A stretch of DNA of 54,368 nt from Pseudomonadota bacterium (GCA_018817425.1 JAHITX010000126.1:1-54368); one strand, 5' to 3'. Shown: positions 27,150-37,429, numbered from the stretch's first letter. Notes: a model not told the origin generated them from the sequence alone. Numbers and translations: made by a program.

Positions 27150-30100
27150 ATCAGCTCTCCAAAAGGCTGTTTCCATGCTTTTTTTAATGCATCAACAGAT
27201 AGGCAAATAATATTTTTGTTTTTGGTACTATTTACTATCAATTCTTTGTTTTCCGTAACCTCACCAATATTTGCATAACAAAGCCCGTTAAAAATATTTT
27301 CAAAAATATTTTTGTTTTCAGGCGCAACAGTTACTATAATCCGGCCGGCTGATTCTGAAAAAAAAATCGAATCAATACGATCAAGCCCATTAATTGGTAC
27401 GCAATCTATATCCACCCTTAAACCAAGATCACCTCCCATAGCAACCATCGCAAGATGCACACCCAAGCCCCCCCGGTAAATGCCATGGGCTGAGGCTACA
27501 AGACCTTTGTCAATAGCCTCACAAAGCGCTCTATAGAGCTTAACGAATTGAACGGGAAATACTTGCGGCACATTTAATCCGATATAACCAAAATGCTCAT
27601 AATATTCAGAAGCGCCCAGTTCGTTTTGGGTTTCGCCCAGCACATACACAAGATCTCCGGGAATTTTGCAATCCATTGTAATGCACTTATGAATATCATT
27701 TATTACGGATACGGCTGAAAACTGCATGGTTTCAAGAGCTGACGTTTTGTGGGATTCGCCGTATTTGCCCGATAGGTATCCGTCCACATACATGCTGTCT
27801 TTTCCGGATAGAAGCGGTATCTCGTATGAAAGACATGTTTTTGCAAGCGCTTTACAGGAGCGCACAAGCTGGGCGGCTTTAAATTTTCCATCGGGATTGT
27901 TAACCGGATGATACTGAACATTCGGCCAGCAGAAATTATCCACTCCTCCTATATGATCCATACTACCACCAACACAAATAAGACGCCGGACAGCTTCATC
28001 AATCGTGCAGCATGTCATATGAAAAGCATCAATTGCCGAATACATAGGTAAAATTGCCTGTGAAAAAGCAATTCCTTTATTTGAATCAAGCACAGGTCTT
28101 ATTACAACTGCATCACTGTTTATATCGCGCTTTTTTCCTACAAGCGGTTTGATAACACTACCGCCTTGTACTTCATGATCATATTGTTTACAGATCCACT
28201 CTTTTGAGCAGATATTCGGACGAGATAAAATATCAAGTAAAAGCTTATTGTAATCTTCGGGCTCTGTTATCACAGGCTCATAAAGACCGCGCATAGCAGG
28301 TGGATACCATACAGCATCAAACTCCCACTGAGGAAAGCCTGCCGCAAGCAAATCCATATCAACATAAGCACAGGTTTTACTATTATACTTAATATGAAGT
28401 TTTCCGGAATTGGTATATTCCCCGATTGCAGTACTTTCAACTGCATGTTTTGCAGATAGTTCAAAAAACCTGTCAAGATGCTCAGGTTTTACTGCAACAG
28501 TCATACGTTCCTGAGATTCCGAAACCCATATTTCCCACTGGTCCAGGCCTTCGTATTTTAATGGAACCTTATCAAGATCTATTTCACAGCCATTTGAATA
28601 TATGGCGGATTCTCCTATAGATGATGAAAGTCCTCCACCGCCATTATCGGTTATAAAAGCGATAAGGCCTTCATCACGGGCTTCGAGCAGAAAATCGTGC
28701 ATTTTCTTTTGAGTATAGGGATCACCTATCTGGACATGGCCTGCCGGAGTGTTTTCGGAAAAGACTTCCGATGAAGCCGTAACCCCATGTATGCCGTCTT
28801 TTCCTACTCTTCCGCCACACATGATAATAAAATCTCCGACAGATGTTTTCTTTAGTTCGGCAGGTTCTTTCTTAATTGTTGCAGGCATAATTCCAAGAGC
28901 GGTAACAAATACAAGACATTTTCCCATATAGCCGTGATGGAAAAGAACCTGGCCAAACGGCGTTGGTATCCCACTTTTATTTCCGCCGTCTCGCACTCCT
29001 TCTATAACTCCATCTAAAAGACGTCTTGGATGAAGATGCGGCATCAACGGGCCATTATAATCCCTGTGCCCTACACAAAAACCGTAACTGCCCATGATAA
29101 GCTTTGAGCCTTTTCCCGTACCTAAAGGATCACGATATACTCCAACTATTCCCGTGATGGCTCCGCCATATGCTTCCATGTTGGAAGGTGAATTATGTGT
29201 TTCACCGGTTATGACATAATAGTTATCCTCATCAAAAAGCCCGGCTCCGGCATTATCCCACAATACCGAAACAACCCATGGTTTTTTATCTTTAAGAAAA
29301 AGAGTTGGAGCTTCTATACAGGTCTTAAAAAGATTATCAACTGTTTCGGTATCTCCTGTCTCAAGATCTGTGTAGCGGAATAATCCCCTGAATGTATTGT
29401 GATTACAATGATCGCTTCTTGCCTGGCAGATATATTCAAGCTCAAGATCTGTTGGCTCCGACAAACCTTCGGTAGCCCGTGCGGCCAGAACATCTTCTCT
29501 TAAAAAATAAGATCTTATTGCAAAAATATCATTCGGATTTAAGGCAAGGTTTCTTTTATCACTGACCTTTTGTAATATTTCATCGCTTTTTATTGATATT
29601 GTTGAAACAGTGGGGATATGGTTTAATACTACTTTTGGAATAATATAACCAATTCCTTCCTTACTATTCCAATCGGCTTTTGAATAAATTTTAGTCTGCT
29701 GAATAATATCATTTGACAGAAGTTCACGGGCAATTTTTTCAATATTTTTACGTGACAGGTCATGGCCCTTAATACAATACCGTTTAGACGTATAAACTGC
29801 TGCATCTTTTTTAAAAGATCCGGAAATTTTTGTCCCGATCAAATCTTCTATGGCTTCTACCGCAGTACTGCCCGGATTATCTTTCACCCCCGGTTTATAG
29901 CCAACCCATATTATCCAGTCAAAATCAATTGCAATAGGATCAAATGATGAAGTTTGTATAACAGGGTTTGTAAAAATTGCGGCCTGAATCAAATTCAGCT
30001 CGTCTTTATTTAAAGCGGCATCAATGGTAACAATTGAAATGGTGCGTACTTTTGCAAGTTCAATTCCGAAATAATTTTTCGCTTTTAAACGAATACCTTC

Positions 30101-30154
30101 ACCTTCTGCATCAAGCATTTCGGGTTTTAATGCGATCTCAAGTCTATGCGGCAT
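27146..30154 (-). CDS. purL: phosphoribosylformylglycinamidine synthase, PurS-PurL fusion
   Basis: A 1002-residue synthetase subunit that converts FGAR to FGAM with ATP and ammonia. The core has the linker RSDHCNHNTFRG, the catalytic-site ETHNSPSNMEAYGGA (partly shown), DNGGGGLSSSIGESA and GKDSM. The first ~200 residues hold two PurS-like repeats: RLEIALKPEMLDAEGEGIR and later VGYKPGVKDNPGSTAVEAI. This corresponds to a covalent version of the PurS dimer, as in the N-terminal domain of large PurL enzymes, while the glutaminase remains separate (PurQ). So it is intermediate between the small PurSLQ and large single-chain forms. It lies between rseP (15 bp upstream) and purQ (4-base overlap). 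Confidence 0.95.
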   Translation of the reverse strand: MPHRLEIALKPEMLDAEGEGIRLKAKNYFGIELAKVRTISIVTIDAALNKDELNLIQAAIFTNPVIQTSSFDPIAIDFDWIIWVGYKPGVKDNPGSTAVEAIEDLIGTKISGSFKKDAAVYTSKRYCIKGHDLSRKNIEKIARELLSNDIIQQTKIYSKADWNSKEGIGYIIPKVVLNHIPTVSTISIKSDEILQKVSDKRNLALNPNDIFAIRSYFLREDVLAARATEGLSEPTDLELEYICQARSDHCNHNTFRGLFRYTDLETGDTETVDNLFKTCIEAPTLFLKDKKPWVVSVLWDNAGAGLFDEDNYYVITGETHNSPSNMEAYGGAITGIVGVYRDPLGTGKGSKLIMGSYGFCVGHRDYNGPLMPHLHPRRLLDGVIEGVRDGGNKSGIPTPFGQVLFHHGYMGKCLVFVTALGIMPATIKKEPAELKKTSVGDFIIMCGGRVGKDGIHGVTASSEVFSENTPAGHVQIGDPYTQKKMHDFLLEARDEGLIAFITDNGGGGLSSSIGESAIYSNGCEIDLDKVPLKYEGLDQWEIWVSESQERMTVAVKPEHLDRFFELSAKHAVESTAIGEYTNSGKLHIKYNSKTCAYVDMDLLAAGFPQWEFDAVWYPPAMRGLYEPVITEPEDYNKLLLDILSRPNICSKEWICKQYDHEVQGGSVIKPLVGKKRDINSDAVVIRPVLDSNKGIAFSQAILPMYSAIDAFHMTCCTIDEAVRRLICVGGSMDHIGGVDNFCWPNVQYHPVNNPDGKFKAAQLVRSCKALAKTCLSYEIPLLSGKDSMYVDGYLSGKYGESHKTSALETMQFSAVSVINDIHKCITMDCKIPGDLVYVLGETQNELGASEYYEHFGYIGLNVPQVFPVQFVKLYRALCEAIDKGLVASAHGIYRGGLGVHLAMVAMGGDLGLRVDIDCVPINGLDRIDSIFFSESAGRIIVTVAPENKNIFENIFNGLCYANIGEVTENKELIVNSTKNKNIICLSVDALKKAWKQPFGELI

Positions 30155-30169
30155 TTTATTTTATCTTTA

Positions 30170-31534
30170 TCAACTAAAAAAATATCTGGTTATATCATTG
30201 TAAAAAACAAAGATCATAAGCAAAATTAGTACGAAAATACCAACCTGCTGGGCTATTTCACGAATCTTTGTATTTACCGGTTTTCCTATTGCAGCTTCAA
30301 TAAAATAGAAAAACAAATGCCCGCCATCTAAAACCGGTATAGGAAGAAAATTCAACACTGCAAGATTTATACTGATAAGAGCCATAAAAAACAGAAAATC
30401 GGAAGCACCTTCTCTAGCCTGTTGTCCGGCCATCTCAGCAATCATTATTGGGCCGCCAAGAGTGTTGATGGATAACTTGCCCTGTATCAGCTTTGCAATA
30501 CTTACAATCGTTAAATGTGTAAACCTATAAGTCTGCCTCACGCTTTCAAACAAAGCTTCAATAACTGAAAATTTTTTCAAAAACTTATCTTCATCCGGCA
30601 AAATACCACCAGCGCTTGAAACACCAATCTTATAGCTTTCTTCAATCTCACCTAATGCATTTTTATTTTTTTTAAGCACCGGGGTTATTTTTACATCAAA
30701 AAAAGAATCACCACGTTGAATAGTTGTCAGAAGAATCTTGCCTTGACTTTCTAATATAATCTTCTGCATTTTATTCCAGCTATTGACTTTTTCACCATTA
30801 ATGGCAACTATTTTGTCGTTTTTTTCAAGCCCGGCTACCTGGGCAGGAAAACCATTCGATACCCCGCCTATAATTGCCTCTATTTCCGGATAGCCGGAAA
30901 TCCCCAAATCATAATATTTGACCTCATCCCCAAAAAGATCCTGGCCTGTATTTAATTGTGGAGAAAGTGCTATGGCAATTTCAGAATCATCCCGCTTAAG
31001 ATTCAGTGAAAGCGTACGCCCGTCGCTGCGTTTAATGGCATTAAAAATATCATACCATGAATCAACCGGCGCTTTGTCAATAGAGAGAATCAAATCGCCT
31101 TTTGCAAGCCCTGCTTTTTGGGCCGGACCTCCAATATCGATATTTCTTATTACAGGTGTGACATCCTCAATTCCCACAACCGAAAAAAATCCAAAATAAA
31201 TGACAGCAGCCAAAAGAATATTAAAGGTTGGCCCGGCAGCAACAATTAAAATTCTCTTAAAAACATGTTTATGGCTATATGAAATTGAAATATCTTCCGG
31301 GTCAAGCTCCGCATCAGGATCTTCACCTACCATTTTAACATACCCGCCAAGTGGAACTGCTGAAACGCGGTAATCCGTGATCCCGACTTTTTTCCCGAAA
31401 AGCCTTGGCCCGAATCCAAGAGAAAATTTTTCGATTCCTACTCCAAAATACCTGGCTACAAGAAAATGGCCAAGCTCATGAATGAAAATCAGTACCCCGA
31501 GTACTATAATGAATGCAATAAAATCTGTGCCCAT
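30170..31534 (-). CDS. rseP: site-2 zinc protease RseP with two PDZ domains
   Basis: A 454-residue inner-membrane metalloprotease. The zinc motif HELGH is in LIFIHELGHFLVARYFGVGI in TM1, and the third ligand region is FLPIPVLDGGHLFF near the C-terminus. Two PDZ domains lie between (GGPAQKAGLAKGDLILSI and GFPAQVAGLEKNDKIVAI). It cleaves transmembrane segments of anti-sigma factors and remnant signal peptides. It lies 26 bp downstream of dxr, the common pairing in Desulfobacterota. Confidence 0.96.
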   Translation of the reverse strand: MGTDFIAFIIVLGVLIFIHELGHFLVARYFGVGIEKFSLGFGPRLFGKKVGITDYRVSAVPLGGYVKMVGEDPDAELDPEDISISYSHKHVFKRILIVAAGPTFNILLAAVIYFGFFSVVGIEDVTPVIRNIDIGGPAQKAGLAKGDLILSIDKAPVDSWYDIFNAIKRSDGRTLSLNLKRDDSEIAIALSPQLNTGQDLFGDEVKYYDLGISGYPEIEAIIGGVSNGFPAQVAGLEKNDKIVAINGEKVNSWNKMQKIILESQGKILLTTIQRGDSFFDVKITPVLKKNKNALGEIEESYKIGVSSAGGILPDEDKFLKKFSVIEALFESVRQTYRFTHLTIVSIAKLIQGKLSINTLGGPIMIAEMAGQQAREGASDFLFFMALISINLAVLNFLPIPVLDGGHLFFYFIEAAIGKPVNTKIREIAQQVGIFVLILLMIFVFYNDITRYFFS

Positions 31535-31560
31535 AAATTATACAGCTTTCTAAAATCCTT

Positions 31561-32712
31561 TTATTCGATGATTTGCTCCAAAGCAAAATTGCGCGCCCAA
31601 TTATCAGCCTGGAGAATATCAGATAGCGCCGGATTTGCAATAACAAAGTGCTTTTCCATTGTTTTTCTTATTACTTGAGGAATATCTGCAAAGGATATTC
31701 TTTTGTTTAAAAAACCTTCAACTGCTATTTCGTTTGCCGCATTCAAAACGGCCGGAAGAGTTCCTCCAATTTTACCCGCATAAAAAGCAAGATCAATACA
31801 AGGGAATTTGTCGGTATCAGGTTTTTGAAAAGTAAGTGACCCGATAGAATTGAAATCAGGAGAATCTTGTCCTATGGAAAGCCTTTCCGGAAAAGACATA
31901 GCATACGCAATAGCCCCTCTCATATCCGGGACACCCATTTGGGCAATAACCGTTCCGTCTTTAAATGACACCATAGAATGAACAATGCTTTGAGGATGAA
32001 TAAGTACTTCAATAGTATCAACCGAAACCTCGAAAAGATGTTTGGCTTCTATAACTTCAAGTCCTTTATTCATCATTGTAGCAGAATCAATACTTATTTT
32101 TTTACCCATTTGCCAAACCGGATGGTTTATTGCATCTTCCGGTGTAATATTGCCAAATTCAGTTGAGGGAAGATTAAGGAAAGGCCCCCCCGAAGCTGTG
32201 AGCAGTATCTTATCCATATCTTTTTTACGTTGACCGGAAAGACACTGAAAAATTGCGCTATGTTCACTATCTACAGGAAGTATCTTAACGTTCTTTTCCT
32301 TGGCACTCTTGATAACTATATCACCTGCCATAACAAGAGTTTCCTTGTTGGCAAGTGCAATATCCTTTCCGGCATCAATTGCAGATAATACCGGCAAAAG
32401 CCCGGCAGAACCAACAATTGCGGCAACTACCATATCGACTCCATCCAAAGACGCGGCTGCCTTGTAGCCTTCGGTTCCATAAAGAATTTTAATATCTATT
32501 CCGGAAGTAGCTTTTTCAAGCTCTAAGGCGCTTTGTTCATCAAAGACCACAGCCATATCAGGTTTAAATTTTTTAATTTGCTCAGCAAGCAGTATTACAT
32601 TATTTTTCGCCGCAAGCGCTTTTATCCGAAACTTATGCGAAAACATTTCGACTATCTTTAGAGTATTGGTTCCGATTGATCCTGTTGAACCCAATATAGA
32701 TAAAGACTTCAT
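31561..32712 (-). CDS. dxr: 1-deoxy-D-xylulose 5-phosphate reductoisomerase
   Basis: A 383-residue enzyme of the MEP isoprenoid pathway (DXP to MEP with NADPH). The dinucleotide site is LSILGSTGSIGTNTL, and the catalytic region holds PVDSEHSAIFQCL, TASGGPF, MNKGLEVIEA and HPQSIVHSMV. ATG 32712 was chosen over a start 102 nt upstream because MKSLSILGSTGSIG is the family's usual N-terminus; the longer version would add a cysteine- and Phe-rich segment that overlaps cdsA. The ribosome-binding site is weak (GGG at -11). Confidence 0.96.
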   Translation of the reverse strand: MKSLSILGSTGSIGTNTLKIVEMFSHKFRIKALAAKNNVILLAEQIKKFKPDMAVVFDEQSALELEKATSGIDIKILYGTEGYKAAASLDGVDMVVAAIVGSAGLLPVLSAIDAGKDIALANKETLVMAGDIVIKSAKEKNVKILPVDSEHSAIFQCLSGQRKKDMDKILLTASGGPFLNLPSTEFGNITPEDAINHPVWQMGKKISIDSATMMNKGLEVIEAKHLFEVSVDTIEVLIHPQSIVHSMVSFKDGTVIAQMGVPDMRGAIAYAMSFPERLSIGQDSPDFNSIGSLTFQKPDTDKFPCIDLAFYAGKIGGTLPAVLNAANEIAVEGFLNKRISFADIPQVIRKTMEKHFVIANPALSDILQADNWARNFALEQIIE

Positions 32713-32734
32713 TATATTAAACCCGTTTTCATTT

Positions 32735-33547
32735 TTAAAACAAAAATTCCTTAAAAACCCAGGCAACCGGCGCAGCAAATAAAAGAGCGTCGATACGATC
32801 AAGAATACCGCCATGTCCGGGTAATATTGACCCCGAATCCTTAACGCCGGCAGATCTTTTTAGTTCTGATTCAAAAAGATCCCCGATCTGTCCTGCAATT
32901 CCGACACAAATAAATAATAAAATAGAAATCCCCCATGAATATGATGACAGAAAATAATATTTAAATATACCACCTGCCACAATATTTAATCCCAATCCGC
33001 CTAAAGATCCTTCTATTGTTTTTCCGGGACTGACAGATGGACAAAGCTTATGTTTTCCAAAATAAGTACCTGCATAAAAAGCCCCTGTATCTCCTGCAAA
33101 AACCAATATTAGCAAGAAATAAATCCAGGCAATTCCATCACTGCCATTTCTGATTAAAATAAGATATGAGAGAAAAAGCGGAATATATATAAGGCCCATA
33201 AGCTGTTTTACAACCAGCCATATAATATCCTTATTTGTTTTAAACTTAAAAAGAGAAATAAAACCTGAAATAATAAGATTAAATACAATCAAAAAAGACA
33301 CAATATCCGGCATATCCCTGTATACAACAAATATGATTATTATTCCGAAAAGATATGATATCAGAGGCAATGCATTTTTTATACTCTGCCTTTTTTGGGG
33401 ATAAAGCACTATTTCATAATATTCAAATAGGGCAATGATTGACACAATGCTTATAAAAACGGCAAATGCTATACTTCCGCCTTTACTTATAAGCAATATA
33501 AGAAAAGGAAGCGCTGTAAGTCCTGTAATCCAACGCTTTAAATGCAT
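32735..33547 (-). CDS. cdsA: phosphatidate cytidylyltransferase
   Basis: A 270-residue polytopic membrane enzyme that makes CDP-diacylglycerol from phosphatidate and CTP. About eight hydrophobic helices are followed by the C-terminal CdsA signature SELKRSAGVKDSG, LPGHGGILDRIDALLFAAPV. It lies 22 bp upstream of dxr on the same strand and completes the lipid/isoprenoid part of the operon. Confidence 0.95.
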   Translation of the reverse strand: MHLKRWITGLTALPFLILLISKGGSIAFAVFISIVSIIALFEYYEIVLYPQKRQSIKNALPLISYLFGIIIIFVVYRDMPDIVSFLIVFNLIISGFISLFKFKTNKDIIWLVVKQLMGLIYIPLFLSYLILIRNGSDGIAWIYFLLILVFAGDTGAFYAGTYFGKHKLCPSVSPGKTIEGSLGGLGLNIVAGGIFKYYFLSSYSWGISILLFICVGIAGQIGDLFESELKRSAGVKDSGSILPGHGGILDRIDALLFAAPVAWVFKEFLF

Positions 33548-33620
33548 GCATATATCCTATAAACTGCTTAAATATTTCAATAATTGGAATTAAGTCGCCA
33601 TCGTAAGACAGGGCTGATGG

Positions 33621-33718
33621 CTTGAGGGTTCGAGGATTTAAGGGGTCTAGTGTTCAAGCAAAATATCACTTACATCTAAATCTTGAACCCTCGAATCCTT
33701 GACCGCTGGAACCCTTTT
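33621..33718. repeat. inverted repeat of GGGTTC/GGATTC units (family B), copy 1
   Basis: The 272-bp gap between uppS and cdsA holds two imperfect inverted arms of about 36 bp. The left arm contains GAGGGTTCGAGGATTTAAGG and the right arm CTTGAACCCTCGAATCC, separated by about 24 bp. Each arm is built from alternating GGGTTC- and GGATTC-type units. The same units recur at 49961-50036. The repeat is non-coding, and its function is unknown. Confidence 0.65.
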
Positions 33719-33819
33719 GTCTAAAAATAATATTAAACTAAAGTTTCCCCCCAAAGCGAGATTATTTTCCCAACCCTTGAGTAGACTATAACCGGTGGGC
33801 GCTTATTAGTAAGTATTAA

Positions 33820-34563
33820 CTAACCGACATTACCGAACCTGCGTTCACGATTCTGATAATTAAGTATAATTTTAATGAGTTCTTCCTTGCCAAAATCCGG
33901 CCATAAGGTATCGGTTATATAAATTTCGCTATAAGCAATCTGCCAGAGCAGAAAATTACTGACCCTCATTTCACCACTTGTTCTAATAAGCAAATCAGGA
34001 TCGGGCATACCGGTAGTATAAAGGTTGTTTTCAACAATTTCATCAGTTATTGATTCAGGATCAATATTTCCATCTTTTGCCTTCCTTGCAATAACCTTAA
34101 CCATATCAACCAGTTCAGCCCTTCCGCCATAGCTTAAAGCAAGGTTAAGAAGCATCCCATTATTTTTTACGGTTAAATCCATCGTCTTTTTTAAAGATTT
34201 GCGGACTCCTTCAGGAAGCTTTTGGATCTGCCCGATTGCATTTAAACGGATGTTATTTCCCATCATCTCTTTTACTTCAGAATCAAGAAAATTTTTAAGC
34301 AGGGTCATTAAGGCTGATATCTCAATCTTGGGACGCTGCCAGTTTTCTGTTGAAAATGCAAAAAGAGTCAAAACGGAAATACCAATTTCACGACAGGTCC
34401 TAACTATTGTTCTTACGGCTTCAGATCCCGATTGATGCCCTTTAATTCTGTTCATCAGACGCTTTTCTGCCCATCGCCCATTACCATCCATTATTATAGC
34501 TATATGTCTGGGAAGTTTTGAAGTATCAAGACCAAGCGAATCAATTGATGAGCTAGAATTCAA
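33820..34563 (-). CDS. uppS: isoprenyl transferase (undecaprenyl diphosphate synthase)
   Basis: A 247-residue cis-prenyltransferase that builds undecaprenyl diphosphate from FPP and IPP. It shows PRHIAIIMDGNGRWA (catalytic Asp), GHQSGSEAVR, FAFSTENW, and the C-terminal DLLIRTSGEMRVSNFLLWQ (in part) with Arg-x-Ser. Its product is the lipid carrier for peptidoglycan and for the GT39-type enzymes at the window start. It overlaps frr by 11 nt. Confidence 0.96.
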   Translation of the reverse strand: MNSSSSIDSLGLDTSKLPRHIAIIMDGNGRWAEKRLMNRIKGHQSGSEAVRTIVRTCREIGISVLTLFAFSTENWQRPKIEISALMTLLKNFLDSEVKEMMGNNIRLNAIGQIQKLPEGVRKSLKKTMDLTVKNNGMLLNLALSYGGRAELVDMVKVIARKAKDGNIDPESITDEIVENNLYTTGMPDPDLLIRTSGEMRVSNFLLWQIAYSEIYITDTLWPDFGKEELIKIILNYQNRERRFGNVG

Positions 34564-35110
34564 GGATCTCCTTTTCTTTTTCTTTATATATATTATCGAT
34601 AATCCTTATATGTTCATCCGTTATTTTTTGCACACCATCTTGTGCTTTAAAAGCAGCATCTTCCGCTATCTCACCATCTTTTTTGAAACCCTTAATCAGT
34701 TCATTCGAATCGCGCCTTAAATTACGGACGGCAATTTTATAGTCTTCGCACATTTTATTCACAACCTTAACCAGTTTTTTTCTTCTTTCTTCCGTAAGAG
34801 GCGGGATAGATATGCGAATGATTTTGCCATCATTTGATGGTGTAAGGCCAAGATCCGATTTTAATATGGCTTTTTCAATCTCTTTAATAACAGATACATC
34901 CCAGGGTTGAACGGTAATTAAGCGGCTCTCAGGAACCGCAAGAGAGGCCATCTGATTAAGCGGAGTCAAAGTCCCGTAGTAATCAACTCTGATACCATCA
35001 AGAATTGACAACGAGGCACGCCCGGTTCTTACTCTTTTCAATTCATTATGAAGGGCAGATATCGACTTGCCCATGTTTTCCTTTAATTCCTGATATAATG
35101 ACTCTATCAT
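34553..35110 (-). CDS. frr: ribosome recycling factor
   Basis: A 185-residue protein with the RRF fold signature: ALHNELKRVRTGRASLSILDGI, YYGTLTPLNQMASL, the ISIPPLTEERRKKLVK segment and AVRNLRRDSN. It splits post-termination ribosomes together with EF-G. It lies 114 bp after pyrH and overlaps uppS. Confidence 0.97.
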   Translation of the reverse strand: MIESLYQELKENMGKSISALHNELKRVRTGRASLSILDGIRVDYYGTLTPLNQMASLAVPESRLITVQPWDVSVIKEIEKAILKSDLGLTPSNDGKIIRISIPPLTEERRKKLVKVVNKMCEDYKIAVRNLRRDSNELIKGFKKDGEIAEDAAFKAQDGVQKITDEHIRIIDNIYKEKEKEILEF

Positions 35111-35224
35111 GAGCTACTCCTTATCTATTAAGCAAAGAAAATGTAGTTTTATATTCTATAATAATTTTGGTATGTTCGTGAAAAGCTAAATATCGGTTTT
35201 CACAAAGGCGAAAACGTACGTTGC

Positions 35225-35941
35225 TTAATTGAAAATGCGGGTTCCGATATCCTCACCGCATATAACTCTTTTTATATTTCCCTTTGTCCTAAGATTAAAA
35301 ATTGCAAGCGGCAGGTGATTATCCATAGCAAGAGATATAGCCGTCATATCCATTACCTTAAGCTGTTTTTCAAGAACCTCCATGTAGGTTACGCTTTTTA
35401 GAAATTTCGCATCCTTGTTAATAACCGGATCTGAATCATATAATCCGTCAACCTTTGTTGCTTTAAGCAGAATCTCGGCATGAATTTCCTGTGCCCTTAA
35501 AACAGCAGCAGTATCTGTAGTAAAGTACGGATTACCGGTTCCTGCGGCAAAAATAACAACACGCCCTTTTTCAAGGTGACGAACTGCTCTTCTAAGTATG
35601 TAAGGTTCAGCTACTTCATGTATCGTTATCGCAGTTTGAATCCGTGTTGCGATATCATTCTTTTCAAGCGCATCTTGTAAAGCAAGGCTGTTTATAACAG
35701 TTGCAAGCATCCCCATATGATCTGCAGAGGTCCGATCCATTCCAAATGAGCTTGCGGCAATACCCCGGAAGATATTTCCTCCTCCCACAACTATTGCTAT
35801 TTGAATGCCAAGATCAAATACTGACCGGATCTCTTCGGCAACATATTTTATAACATCCGAACTTATTCCGAAACCCTGATCCCCCATCAAAGCTTCACCA
35901 CTTAACTTCAAAAGTACTCTTTTGTATTGTGGAGGTTTCAA
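35225..35941 (-). CDS. pyrH: uridylate kinase
   Basis: A 238-residue amino-acid-kinase-family UMP kinase, typically a hexamer controlled by GTP and UTP. Motifs are [38 protein letters not shown] and [15 protein letters not shown]. Start and stop fit the neighbours: 6 bp after tsf, in the conserved rpsB-tsf-pyrH-frr order. Confidence 0.97.
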   Translation of the reverse strand: MKPPQYKRVLLKLSGEALMGDQGFGISSDVIKYVAEEIRSVFDLGIQIAIVVGGGNIFRGIAASSFGMDRTSADHMGMLATVINSLALQDALEKNDIATRIQTAITIHEVAEPYILRRAVRHLEKGRVVIFAAGTGNPYFTTDTAAVLRAQEIHAEILLKATKVDGLYDSDPVINKDAKFLKSVTYMEVLEKQLKVMDMTAISLAMDNHLPLAIFNLRTKGNIKRVICGEDIGTRIFN

Positions 35942-35947
35942 TGTATA

Positions 35948-36544
35948 TTATTCTCCGATCTGGAATCTTACAAACCGTTTAATTATAATGTTTTCTCCAG
36001 TTTTTGCAATCAACTCACTAAGCAAGTCGGCAATGGTAATATTCGGATCCCGTACATAAGCCTGATTCATCAAACAATTTTCCTTGTAGAATTTTTCAAG
36101 CTTTCCATCCGCTATTTTATCGATCATTTTTTCAGGCTTACCCATTTCTTTAGCCTGATCTCGATATATTGCCATTTCTCTTTGAACAAGTTCCTGTGAC
36201 ACTTCTTCACGCCGGATACTGACTGGATTAGCTGCCGCAATATGCATTGCTATATTTTTAGTAAAATCTTTGAAATTGTCATTTTTTGAAACGAAATCGG
36301 TTTCACAGTTTATTTCAACAAGTACTCCAAGCTTTCCGCCCATATGTATATAAGATTGGACTGTCCCTTCCGTCATAGCCTTTCCGGCTCTTTTTGCTGC
36401 TGTAGCAAGACCTTTTTTTCTTAAATGGTCTACAGCCTTATCCATATCTCCCTCACATACGGAAAGAGCCTCCTTACAATCCATAATACCTGCTCCGGTT
36501 TTCCCCCGGAGTTGCTTTACTGTTTCCGCACTAATTGATCCCAT
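35948..36544 (-). CDS. tsf: elongation factor Ts, short form
   Basis: A 198-residue guanine nucleotide exchange factor for EF-Tu. The N-terminal UBA-like domain has VKQLRGKTGAGIMDCKEAL, and the core domain has LVEINCETDFVSKN with the TDFV motif that contacts EF-Tu. At 198 residues it belongs to the short class with a single core subdomain, unlike E. coli EF-Ts (about 283). It follows rpsB by 18 bp. Confidence 0.97.
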   Translation of the reverse strand: MGSISAETVKQLRGKTGAGIMDCKEALSVCEGDMDKAVDHLRKKGLATAAKRAGKAMTEGTVQSYIHMGGKLGVLVEINCETDFVSKNDNFKDFTKNIAMHIAAANPVSIRREEVSQELVQREMAIYRDQAKEMGKPEKMIDKIADGKLEKFYKENCLMNQAYVRDPNITIADLLSELIAKTGENIIIKRFVRFQIGE

Positions 36545-36562
36545 CTTATTTTCTCCCGTTAA

Positions 36563-37429
36563 TTATTCTGCACTTTCGATATCTTTTATTACTTCCGGAG
36601 TTGCTCTCTTGATAATTTCAATCACCGGGCCGTCAGTGCCGTTTGAGATCACTTTTCTCTCACCCGGTTTTAATTCAGAAGTAGTTTCTTCTGCTTCAGC
36701 AACATCTCCAATTTCTTTATCGGATTCCGCCTGCTTTTTTTCTTCCAGCCGTTTTTTGCCTTCTATACAGGCTGTGGCTATTCTGGATGAAATAAGTCTT
36801 ATGGAACGTATAGCATCATCATTTCCAGGAACGATATAATCTACATCATCAGGGTCACAGTTTGTATCTACAATAGATACAATTGGAATCCTCAGACGCT
36901 TGCCTTCCCGGATTGCTATGGCTTCGTGTTTAGGATCAACAATAAATATTGCTCCAGGAAGAGCAGTCATACTTCGAATACCACCTAATGTACTGTCAAG
37001 TTTTTTTCTTTCTTTTTCTTGTTTTAATCTTTCTTTTTTAGGGAACAAATTAATCGACCCGTCATTCTGAATTGAATTAAGATAATTTAGCCGGTCAATA
37101 CCCTTTTTTATTGTCTGAAAATTTGTCAGCATTCCGCCAAGCCATCTGTTCTGAATATAAAACATTTCACAGCGATTTGCCTCTTCATAAATAGACTCTT
37201 TAGCCTGTTTTTTTGTACCCACAAAAAGAACCGATTTGCCGTTTGCAACAGTGTCTTGTATAAAATCATAAGCTGTTTTAAACATCCTGACGGTTTTTTG
37301 AAGATCTATGATATAAATCCCGTTTCTAGCCCCAAAAATATATTGTTTCATTTTAGGGTTCCATCGTTTTGTCTGATGGCCAAAATGCACTCCGGCTTCA
37401 AGCAGTTCCTTCATTGTAAGATATGACAT
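36563..37429 (-). CDS. rpsB: 30S ribosomal protein S2
   Basis: A 288-residue ribosomal protein: [25 protein letters not shown] (in part), [21 protein letters not shown] and [12 protein letters not shown]. It is longer than E. coli S2 (241) because of a 50-residue acidic C-terminal tail rich in Glu, Lys and Ser. It opens the rpsB-tsf-pyrH-frr cluster and is preceded by a 181-bp leader with a hairpin at 37476-37517, where S2 autoregulation could act. Confidence 0.97.
   Translation of the reverse strand: MSYLTMKELLEAGVHFGHQTKRWNPKMKQYIFGARNGIYIIDLQKTVRMFKTAYDFIQDTVANGKSVLFVGTKKQAKESIYEEANRCEMFYIQNRWLGGMLTNFQTIKKGIDRLNYLNSIQNDGSINLFPKKERLKQEKERKKLDSTLGGIRSMTALPGAIFIVDPKHEAIAIREGKRLRIPIVSIVDTNCDPDDVDYIVPGNDDAIRSIRLISSRIATACIEGKKRLEEKKQAESDKEIGDVAEAEETTSELKPGERKVISNGTDGPVIEIIKRATPEVIKDIESAE

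Noticed and set aside
33681-33700. tRNA T-arm-like sequence (GGTTCGAnTCC form)
   Set aside because: No acceptor stem, D-arm or anticodon arm can be built around it; it belongs to the GGGTTC/GGATTC repeat family.
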